NCBI GenBank assembly: GCA_002788755.1
Contig: PFRW01000069.1
Location: 1-7,201, forward strand
DNA length: 7,201 nt
From: Candidatus Peregrinibacteria bacterium CG_4_9_14_0_2_um_filter_41_14
GTDB lineage: Bacteria; Patescibacteriota; Gracilibacteria; UBA1369; UM-FILTER-41-14
Direction of reading: 5' to 3'
A program made the position numbers and the translations under genes. The notes below the pieces were generated by a model. It worked only from the letters and a program-made list of their open reading frames with translations, did not search any database and was not told the origin of the DNA. Below, piece after piece: positions 1 through 6,136 of the stretch; positions within the stretch are counted from its first letter, which is position 1, and each line of letters opens with the position of its first letter.

Positions 1-118
1 CACCTAGCACAACAAAAAAGAAATTTTTAACTCCATCTTCATAAATTTCAAAATCTCTTCTTACACCAGCCTTACACGCCAAAAACAAACCACCGCAAAT
101 TGTGTCAACTCAAACTTC

Positions 119-130
119 CCAGCAGGCTGG
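119..130. repeat. Short GC-rich palindrome
   Basis: CCAGC-AG-GCTGG is a perfect 5-bp inverted repeat with a 2-nt centre in otherwise AT-rich DNA. The loop is too small for a normal RNA hairpin and no T-run follows on the plus strand, so a terminator is unlikely. A protein-binding dyad is possible, and chance occurrence is also possible. Confidence 0.3.
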
Positions 131-172
131 AAATTTCTAACTAAAATTCTACTTATTGCCCGCACGCCCGCT

Positions 173-249
173 CTCTGATCCAGCATTTTCTCTATTATTT
201 TCCTCTGATTGTTTGTATTATTATCTGTTGTGTGGTATGATGCTCTGAT
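173..249 (+). repeat. Three CTCTGAT direct repeats around the putative promoter
   Basis: The heptamer CTCTGAT occurs at 173-179, 203-209 and 243-249. Start-to-start distances are 30 and 40 nt, close to three and four helical turns, so the copies would face the same side of the helix. Two copies lie upstream of the candidate -35 box and one lies just downstream of the -10 box. I noticed no further copy when reading the rest of the window. The arrangement is what one would expect for regulator binding sites; that function is inferred. Confidence 0.4.
213..241 (+). promoter_or_regulatory. Candidate sigma-70-type promoter, extended -10, for the gene cluster
   Basis: TATGAT at 236-241 is preceded by TGG, giving an extended -10 (TGN-TATGAT, five of six matches to TATAAT). 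A weak -35 (TTGTAT, 213-218) sits 17 bp upstream. Transcription would start near 248. That is 14 nt before the ATG of the 30-codon ORF and about 137 nt before the 485-aa gene. It is the best promoter match in the upstream region and lies where the strand composition changes. Confidence 0.4.
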
Positions 250-261
250 GTAATTAAATTT

Positions 262-354
262 ATGGACAATAAGGTTGATAGCGGACAACAAGATTTGAGA
301 TATTTGATGAGAATGATTAGAGATTTGAATAGGTCGTGTTGTGAGTGGAGATGA
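262..354 (+). CDS. Possible 30-aa leader peptide / small protein
   Basis: An ATG at 262 opens a 30-codon frame ending in TGA at 352-354. It begins MDNKVDSGQQDLRYL and ends CCEWR, and its middle (about residues 11-24) could form a short amphipathic helix. No Shine-Dalgarno is present. The ATG lies about 14 nt after the predicted transcription start, similar to the short leader of the 114-aa gene. The 30-nt gap to the next gene resembles other gaps in the cluster. It could be a genuine first gene, a regulatory uORF, or chance: a 30-codon frame alone is weak evidence. It would be the only gene here ending in TGA. Confidence 0.25.
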   Translation: MDNKVDSGQQDLRYLMRMIRDLNRSCCEWR

Positions 355-384
355 TGTGAAGTAATCTTCTAACGATTAAAATAT

Positions 385-1842
385 ATGGAAGGTTCGGTAG
401 CAAACAAGCCACAGCCAGCGCCAGAAGCGCCTTCACCTAAAGAAACACAGAAAACTGCGGCGGAGGTTGTTAAGGCGGAATCGAAACAGGAACGTAAAGA
501 TTTAGTGGAGGATGCTAAGGAAAAAGCCGAGACGGGTGGATTTGGGGAATGGATGGAGGATTTGTGGAAGACGATTAAGGAAAAGCTGGGTGGCGTTTTG
601 GACTGGTTTAAGGGGTTATTTGGTAAGGAGAAGGAGGAACTGTCGCCGGAGGAAACAGCTAAGGCTGAAACGGAAGCTGCCGATTTTGGTGATACGTCAA
701 AGCCGAGTGAAACAAAGGATGCGCCTGTAGATGAAAAGGCGGAAGCCAAAAAGCGTGAAGTTGAGACGTTAACTAAAATTAAAGGCAAAGAAGTTAAGGA
801 AGGAGATAAGGTTGATTTTACTTATTATTCCGATGCCGCACAGGCGGAATTAAAATGTACAGTCGATTTGGCTGATGGGAGTAAGCCTCTTTTTAAGTTG
901 TATAATCGTAATGGGAGTGGGGTGACGTATGAGATGAAGTTGCCTATGTTTGCGAAAATTGTAGGGATAGATACCACGGTATTGAATGTTGATAGAACCG
1001 GGCAAATTGGTTTGGTGACGAATCTGGCCGGCACTAAGACTGTTGATGTTGCAAAATTATTTGAATTATTAGAACGGATGGCGGCCAATGAAAATGGGAT
1101 TTCGTTAAAAGCAGGTAATGATGAGGTGAAGTTTATTAAAAAGGGTGGCGAGTTAAAGAAGGGCGCATCTAAATCTACTGCGGAGAAGCCAAAAGAGACC
1201 GAGGCAGCGGACAAAAGCTGGTATGAAAAGTTAACCGATAGTGCAAAAAAGTACTGGGATATGGCTAAGCGAGTGCCGGAGTTGGTTGGTGTTTATCGTA
1301 CTTTGTCTGGTGATGTTGATAAGATTGAAGGTTTGATTAAAGAAGCGGGAGATACTGATGATGAAGCTGTGAGAAATAGTAAGTTAGAGGAGGTTAGAGG
1401 GGTTCTTGGTAGTATGGTTGTGAGCTTTAAAACGGCAACTATTGATGGACAGTTACCGCGAATTTTTAGGAGGATATTAGAGCGTTTAAAGGATCAAAAA
1501 GTTAGAATTGAGGCTTTACCGGGAGATGGTGTAATTAGTCGTTTAAAAACTTTTATTTTTAATTCTGATGAGGGAAGTTCTCGTGACCGATTGTTGGCTA
1601 ATTTGGATACAGCTGTGGAAACTTATACCGGAGTAATTGATAGCGAGCCGGGGCTTTATGACGATTATCTGGCTGTTGTTAGTGACTATAATAATTATAA
1701 GGGAGAGCTTAAGGCTAAGGCTAAGGCGAAAGGTATGGAAGTGCTGCGTGAAAAATGGCAAACGTCAGATCCTTTGTTTAAGGCTTTGCCGGATGTAATG
1801 CAAAAGATGATTGTGGAGAAGGCGATTAGTGAAGTTATTTAA
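385..1842 (+). CDS. 485-aa uncharacterised protein with disordered N-terminus, Trp-rich amphipathic helix and helical C-terminus
   Basis: I do not recognise the family. Residues 1-50 are rich in Pro, Ala, Lys and Glu and look disordered. Residues 52-80 (start GGFGEWMEDLW, end WFKGLFGK) form a Trp/Phe-rich amphipathic helix of the kind that lies on membranes. Residues 81-125 are again charged and low-complexity. Residues 130-250 look beta-rich (VDFTYY, LFKLYN, VTYEMKLP) and end in a helix, AKLFELLERM. After a charged linker a second Trp-bearing helix begins (SWYEKLTDSAKKYWDMAKRV, 278-297), followed by a mostly helical region to the end. There is no signal peptide. The ATG at 385 is the first in-frame start after a stop at 370-372, and it lacks a Shine-Dalgarno. 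The gene heads the main cluster, with 12 nt to the next gene. A membrane-peripheral structural role is inferred, not shown. Confidence 0.85.
   Translation: MEGSVANKPQPAPEAPSPKETQKTAAEVVKAESKQERKDLVEDAKEKAETGGFGEWMEDLWKTIKEKLGGVLDWFKGLFGKEKEELSPEETAKAETEAADFGDTSKPSETKDAPVDEKAEAKKREVETLTKIKGKEVKEGDKVDFTYYSDAAQAELKCTVDLADGSKPLFKLYNRNGSGVTYEMKLPMFAKIVGIDTTVLNVDRTGQIGLVTNLAGTKTVDVAKLFELLERMAANENGISLKAGNDEVKFIKKGGELKKGASKSTAEKPKETEAADKSWYEKLTDSAKKYWDMAKRVPELVGVYRTLSGDVDKIEGLIKEAGDTDDEAVRNSKLEEVRGVLGSMVVSFKTATIDGQLPRIFRRILERLKDQKVRIEALPGDGVISRLKTFIFNSDEGSSRDRLLANLDTAVETYTGVIDSEPGLYDDYLAVVSDYNNYKGELKAKAKAKGMEVLREKWQTSDPLFKALPDVMQKMIVEKAISEVI
1711..1728 (+). repeat. Three tandem AAGGCK hexamers within the 485-aa gene
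   Basis: AAGGCT, AAGGCT and AAGGCG run in tandem and encode the KAKAKA of a basic stretch near residues 443-448. This is a small in-frame repeat that could expand or contract without breaking the frame. Probably of minor importance. Confidence 0.7.
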
Positions 1843-1854
1843 TTTTATATTGCT

Positions 1855-2043
1855 ATGAATATTGTGCAACGAAAAGCAGTTTTGGAAGAAAAAATAAAAG
1901 GTGCACTTAAGGTTGGCATTTGTAAAAATTATGCAAGTAGCATGAAGGTGTGGTTAAACGAGAAAATGAAGAAGCTTTATAAAGATGCGGAAATGGCTGA
2001 GCACATTGATGAGGATACAATCCTTGACCAATTAAATCATTAA
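1855..2043 (+). CDS. 62-aa small basic helical protein, unknown function
   Basis: This short Lys-rich protein (start MNIVQRKAVLEEK, middle VGICKNYASSMKVW) is predicted to form two helices with an acidic C-terminal tail (AEHIDEDTILDQLNH). It has one Cys and no signal peptide or membrane segment. There is no Shine-Dalgarno; the start follows the upstream stop by 12 AT-rich nt. Its stop is separated from the ATG of the 1233-aa gene by a single T (TAA-T-ATG), so the two are probably translationally coupled and made together. A small helical protein coupled to a giant one suggests an adaptor or chaperone for it, but nothing in the sequence proves this. The co-directional tight packing makes a real gene likely despite its size. 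Confidence 0.7.
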   Translation: MNIVQRKAVLEEKIKGALKVGICKNYASSMKVWLNEKMKKLYKDAEMAEHIDEDTILDQLNH

Positions 2044-2044
2044 T

Positions 2045-5000
2045 ATGTTTAGAGAACAGTTATTAGTTTGGTTTAATGAAGAAAGACCAGATCCTGGTTT
2101 GATTGAGTCTGCTGTTGAAAATGTAGATGCGAATGTGGAGGCTTTGGATTTTGATGAAGAAGCGGCCTTGGCCGGTGTAAAAGCTGTAAATGAGAAAATC
2201 CAACTTAAGCTTGATCAGGTGGAAGCTAGTTTTGGTGAGCTACCTGGATTATCAAAAAAAATTGAAGGGTTGTTATCTGAATGGCAGGTTAAACAGGAGC
2301 AGTTTGTAGAAAAAATTGGTGAAGTTGATGCTATTAAAATGAATCCCGAAGTATGGCATTATCTGGTGAATGGTGACCATAATATTTATGGTGATAATGG
2401 CTTTGCACAACTTACCGTTGGTTTGGATGAGCTTGTTGTCAATATTCAGAATGAACTTGAGGGTGAATTAAATGAAGTGGAGACTGAGATGACGGTTTTA
2501 CTGAATAATATTGATCTTGCCGTAAAAAATGTGCGTGTACGTTCAATAACAGTTGCTCGACAGGCATTGGAAAAGCAGATGGCTGGAATTGATATTACAA
2601 CGGAGGAAGCGGAACTCCCAATATTGAAGGAAAATAATAATATTGTTGCCGCCAGTAGTCGTGCCGAATCGCTTGGTTATATAAAGCGGATATACGAGGT
2701 TAATGGTGAAACAAAAATTGATGTTGGCGCAGGAGCAATTAAACATAGCTATGAGGGAACATATACTTTATCTGAGTTGGCAAAATTGGTTAAGGAGCAT
2801 GGTGATGTTTTTGTGGAAACAATCGATAAAAATGCTAAGGAAGTATCAACAGGAGCTGATAGTGCTTTTGCTCGATTAAATAAACTTAATGAGCAGATAG
2901 GTGAATTAAACTTACAGGAACGATTACTTAAAAATCCTGAATTTGCGAAAGATTACGTTGTGGTGACCGCTTTGCAGGCTAGACAAAAGGAGCTGTTTGA
3001 TCAGTTTGGACAAACTTTACAAGCGTATCAGTCTTGGCAAATTGAACATGGTGGAATTTCGAGTGTTAGTCGATTAATGGCCGTTGTGGCGGGTATTCCG
3101 GTGGCGGAGGCTACAGATCGTATTAATAATTTGGGAGCAAATTTTTCAGCGGATAATTTGATGGATGTTTTTTCTTTGACGCGTGTTGATCAAATGTACA
3201 AAATGTTTGCTAAGGCCGATTGGTCAGCGGTTACTAATCCTGAATTTGTGGATGAATCACCTATGAAGGGTAAATTACGATTATTGGCGAAGCAAATGGG
3301 GTCGGTAAAAATGGCGCTTAATAATGTGTTGTTGGGGGAGCCATTACCGGTTAATCAAAATGATGATGATGTTGTGTATGAGATGTCGTTACTTAGGGCT
3401 AGTAAAAATTCTGAATATACCGCAAAAAATTCCGTGGATGCAAAATTGAGTTATATAAAACATCTATCGGCAACCGAACCTGAGTCGGAGGCTGGTTTGG
3501 GTGAAAGCTTAGAGTTGTATCATAAAGCTTTGGATGAATATATGAATTATGATGTTAATGGCGAGAGTATATATATGTTAACATCCGGTGAAGTGAGTAT
3601 GACTAAGGCAATTAATTTGTTAGTTGCCAGCGGGCAAATTGATAATGATCATAAGTTTGTTTTTGGTGCAAAAGATATGAAGAATATTCGTGCTAAGTTG
3701 GCTGATAAATGGCCATTGGTTGTTGATACATGGAAGAGACTAAATGGTCGTGGTGCCGAGGTTGCATCACCAAATACGGATGCAAAAAAGGCTGCTGAGG
3801 CGGCTTATAAATTTGATATCGATTTTAAGGCGGAAACGTCAAGATTGGCAAATGTGGAAAAGGACGATCAAATGAAGTATTTAAAAGGACAATTAATGGC
3901 TAATGATGTAACATCGATAGTTGCAAAGGCGAATGATAAAATTAATAATGTGAATATTGGTAAAGAAATTTTAGATATAGTTGATGATCCATCAACTTAT
4001 ATTTTATTGGCAATTACCGCTGCAACAGAAGGCATTGGTGCAGCAGGTTCAGCTGGACGTGTTGGTATTCGGTTGCGTAAGATTCTTGGGTTTGCTAGGC
4101 CAACGTCTAATTTAACGCGATTTGTGGCATCAACATTGGTTGATAGTGCGATTGTGCATACAGGGATGAATATTTCTTATGAGTTGTTAGGGCGTGAGCA
4201 GATGGCAAATTGGGGTGTTGATGGTTATGCTTCTATGGCGGCTAATTTCGGCGTTGGTAAATTGGCACCGACTTTATTAAAGGGGCGTTTTGAAAAACTT
4301 GCAAAGACAAGTCCTCGTTTAGCCTCTTATGTAGAGTTGGGCGTTGTTACCGGTTTGGATACAGGTGCGTCAATTGGGTTGGCGGTAATTGAAGATTATT
4401 TACGCTCGGGGAACACAGATCGCGCTTATGAGGCAATGATTAAAAGTGTTCAATTTTTGGCAGTAAATCAATTTTTGCATTTTGGTAAGGTTGGTAGATT
4501 GCAAAAAGCAGAGAAGGGTTTAATGGATTTGGAGGCGAAGATTGGAGGAATTCCTTCGGAAGCTCAAGCAAGACAGTATTTTAAACTATATAATGATTAT
4601 GTGCATGAGCTTAATCGTCAGCAATTTTCTGATTACATGAAGGGGCTTAGTGGTAAAGCAAAGGCTACTGTGTCTCCTAAGGATGTAATTGTTGGCGATC
4701 AGGCTTATGAAGGATTTGTTAAAGAAGCAAAAGTGAGGCTAAAAACCGCTTACGATGGAGGAGATATTAATCAGACGAAATATGAGAGGAATATAAAATT
4801 AATGGATGGTGTGGAAAATAAGGATGGTTTCTTTGATCCGGCGACGGGTTTGGTTGTGGTTAGAAATGGTAAAAATTCTGAGAGAGTTTCTTCTGTGTTG
4901 GAACATGAACGTGCACATCGCATTTTTAATAGTTTGCCTGATAGTGAAGTTAGGAGAACTCTAATTGAAGATATTGTTAATGCTAAGAACTTAGCACCCG

Positions 5001-5746
5001 GAGTAAATATTGCGGTAGTTAAGGAAACTATAGCCAAGTATAAGCGTTTGGGCTGGTCTGATTTAGACATTTCCGATGAGTTGTTTCAGTTGCATAAACA
5101 TTATAGTGAGGTGAGAGATGATTATGTAGATAGTGCATATCAGGTGAATGTTGATGAATTGGGATTACGTGGAGATAAAGGTATGGCAGCTAATGGTGGA
5201 GAGATGCAAAAGGTTCGCGTGGCAGAATTGCCTGCAGATGTTAATGAAATTGTTGCTAGTCTGAAGGGAAGTTTTCCGGAACATATGACGGCACAGCAAG
5301 TTTTGGATCAGATTAATTTTTATGCCGGTACAATGAGTTTGTTGCCTTCAGATAATGCGAAGAGAGCTTTTGCGAATGGTATTGCAACACGTAATCATAA
5401 ACAACTAATTGAACTTCTGGAAAAGCGTTGGGGAAGTCTTAATCCTAATCTTGATGCTAATTTTGATATGCGATACGACGCAAAAGTGAGGGCCCAGAAA
5501 GTTGTGATTAATGGCTTAAAGCTTGAACGTGGGCAGACTATGTCTGTACTTGAGGGATTACGAAGGAAAAATTTTTTTGATGATGATTTAACTCCAGCCA
5601 AAATTAACGACTTGACGAAAGTCTTAATTGACAGTGCGGGTTTGGAAAAGTTGTCTTTCTATAAGTGGTTTGCTAAGGATGAGCGTAGAGGTCAATTAGA
5701 GGATTTGTATAAGCTTTATAAGACAAGTCGACTTGTGTCAAAATAG
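2045..5746 (+). CDS. 1233-aa giant protein with Gly/Ala-rich hydrophobic core and zincin-like HExxH metallopeptidase motif
   Basis: One uninterrupted frame, ending in TAG. Residues 1-180 are helical and Glu/Lys-rich, likely coiled coil. Residues 210-257 look like beta strands followed by a helix (EGTYTLSELAKL). Residues 260-640 are largely helical. Residues 650-815 hold hydrophobic, Gly/Ala-rich segments: about 650-670 (STYILLAITAA), 693-716, 763-783 (ending SIGLAVI) and 798-814. Residues 935-942 (GLVVVRNG) form a strand just before HERAH at 954-958, the HExxH zinc-binding signature. E1012 (in ISDELF), 54 residues later, is a possible third ligand. The rest is a helical tail. Strand-then-HExxH-helix order is typical of zincins; the assignment rests on the motif and its setting. 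No signal peptide, no Shine-Dalgarno. The start is 1 nt after the preceding stop. Tape-measure-like phage proteins, polyvalent mobile-element proteins or a secreted toxin are alternatives for the whole. Confidence 0.88.
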   Translation: MFREQLLVWFNEERPDPGLIESAVENVDANVEALDFDEEAALAGVKAVNEKIQLKLDQVEASFGELPGLSKKIEGLLSEWQVKQEQFVEKIGEVDAIKMNPEVWHYLVNGDHNIYGDNGFAQLTVGLDELVVNIQNELEGELNEVETEMTVLLNNIDLAVKNVRVRSITVARQALEKQMAGIDITTEEAELPILKENNNIVAASSRAESLGYIKRIYEVNGETKIDVGAGAIKHSYEGTYTLSELAKLVKEHGDVFVETIDKNAKEVSTGADSAFARLNKLNEQIGELNLQERLLKNPEFAKDYVVVTALQARQKELFDQFGQTLQAYQSWQIEHGGISSVSRLMAVVAGIPVAEATDRINNLGANFSADNLMDVFSLTRVDQMYKMFAKADWSAVTNPEFVDESPMKGKLRLLAKQMGSVKMALNNVLLGEPLPVNQNDDDVVYEMSLLRASKNSEYTAKNSVDAKLSYIKHLSATEPESEAGLGESLELYHKALDEYMNYDVNGESIYMLTSGEVSMTKAINLLVASGQIDNDHKFVFGAKDMKNIRAKLADKWPLVVDTWKRLNGRGAEVASPNTDAKKAAEAAYKFDIDFKAETSRLANVEKDDQMKYLKGQLMANDVTSIVAKANDKINNVNIGKEILDIVDDPSTYILLAITAATEGIGAAGSAGRVGIRLRKILGFARPTSNLTRFVASTLVDSAIVHTGMNISYELLGREQMANWGVDGYASMAANFGVGKLAPTLLKGRFEKLAKTSPRLASYVELGVVTGLDTGASIGLAVIEDYLRSGNTDRAYEAMIKSVQFLAVNQFLHFGKVGRLQKAEKGLMDLEAKIGGIPSEAQARQYFKLYNDYVHELNRQQFSDYMKGLSGKAKATVSPKDVIVGDQAYEGFVKEAKVRLKTAYDGGDINQTKYERNIKLMDGVENKDGFFDPATGLVVVRNGKNSERVSSVLEHERAHRIFNSLPDSEVRRTLIEDIVNAKNLAPGVNIAVVKETIAKYKRLGWSDLDISDELFQLHKHYSEVRDDYVDSAYQVNVDELGLRGDKGMAANGGEMQKVRVAELPADVNEIVASLKGSFPEHMTAQQVLDQINFYAGTMSLLPSDNAKRAFANGIATRNHKQLIELLEKRWGSLNPNLDANFDMRYDAKVRAQKVVINGLKLERGQTMSVLEGLRRKNFFDDDLTPAKINDLTKVLIDSAGLEKLSFYKWFAKDERRGQLEDLYKLYKTSRLVSK

Positions 5747-5764
5747 TTTTTGTGATATTATAAT
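5735..5764 (+). promoter_or_regulatory. Candidate internal promoter with short leader for the 114-aa gene
   Basis: A perfect TATAAT lies at 5759-5764 with a weaker -35 (GTGTCA, 5735-5740, four of six matches) 18 bp upstream, overlapping the end of the giant gene. A start near 5771 would leave a leader of only about 11 nt before the ATG at 5782, in keeping with the lack of a Shine-Dalgarno. In AT-rich DNA a TATAAT by chance is not rare, so the call is tentative. If real, the last two genes could be expressed independently of the giant one. Confidence 0.35.
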
Positions 5765-5781
5765 TAGATTTAAATGTACAA

Positions 5782-6126
5782 ATGACTGAAATAAACACTA
5801 TTGAACAGCTAAAACAACTGCAAATTTGGAACTATTTGGGCGCAGATATGCAGAATGCTTTAGAGCAAAAACTTGCCACGTTAGATGATGCTGCCAAGAT
5901 GCAAATTGCGACTAGTTTGACAGGTTTAGAAAAAACATATCAAGAAGTAAAAAGTCAGGCAAATGAAGAAACCTTTGTTTATTTAATGCAAAAAGCCCTG
6001 TTAAACTTGGCTGATGATTTATTGCGCGAAGTGGATGATGTTAAAAAAGATTACTTTAAGGAAAAGGAGCAAACCGAACGTACGGAAGAAGTGCAGGCGG
6101 TGGAAGCTACGTTAGATAGTATTTAA
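5782..6126 (+). CDS. 114-aa helical protein, unknown function
   Basis: Predicted to be a helical bundle. Residues 7-32 (IEQLKQLQIWNYLGADM onward), 34-58 and 62-93 (FVYLMQKALLNLADDLL) form likely amphipathic helices, and 94-114 is a Glu/Thr-rich acidic tail. There is no signal peptide, membrane segment or enzyme motif. The size and helical hairpin recall secretion chaperones and WXG100 proteins, but the WXG turn is missing. It starts 35 nt after the giant gene, behind a TATAAT box, and ends 10 nt before the next gene. The ATG at 5782 is chosen because the earlier ATG at 5774 is in another frame and stops after three codons. A partner of the large neighbours is an inference from position. Confidence 0.75.
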   Translation: MTEINTIEQLKQLQIWNYLGADMQNALEQKLATLDDAAKMQIATSLTGLEKTYQEVKSQANEETFVYLMQKALLNLADDLLREVDDVKKDYFKEKEQTERTEEVQAVEATLDSI

Positions 6127-6136
6127 TTTTACGGTT

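Larger units (their letters stand above)
1..384. other. Upstream intergenic/leader region without a convincing large gene
   Basis: No long plus-strand frame crosses this stretch. About 1-210 is rich in C over G on the plus strand, the reverse of the G-rich genes that follow, which hints that the left part is transcribed leftward or is the upstream region of a leftward gene outside the window. A 76-codon minus-strand frame (291 to 61; a shorter version starts at 186) lies here, but I see no family match or ribosome binding site good enough to call it. The right part holds a candidate promoter, three copies of a heptamer, a short palindrome and a 30-codon ORF, each listed separately. No rho-independent terminator is visible. 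Confidence 0.6.

Noticed and set aside
14..28. A5/T5 hairpin with GAAA loop
   Set aside because: It is composed of A and T only, is very weak, and has no GC stem; not a credible terminator.
61..291. 76-codon minus-strand ORF (or a 41-codon version from 186)
   Set aside because: No recognisable family, no clear ribosome site, and it covers the promoter-like region and repeats. The C-rich plus strand leaves an unannotated leftward transcript possible, but the protein itself is not supported.
369..1214. Two long antisense ORFs (139 and 129 codons) opposite the 485-aa gene
   Set aside because: They are Ser/Ala/Phe-rich mirror frames produced by the codon composition of the sense gene, with no start signals or family features.
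2045..5746. Phage tape-measure protein
   Set aside because: Length and hydrophobic core are compatible, but there is no flanking recognisable tail, capsid or portal gene, and the HExxH region with a long helical tail does not identify one. Kept only as an alternative.
5747..5781. Terminator after the giant gene
   Set aside because: The gap is AT-rich with only a weak TTTGT/ACAAA inverted repeat and no GC stem followed by a T-run.
5782..6126. WXG100/ESX-type secreted protein
   Set aside because: Length and helical character fit, but the central Trp-X-Gly turn and the C-terminal secretion motif are not seen; the single Trp lies near the N-terminus (residue 16).
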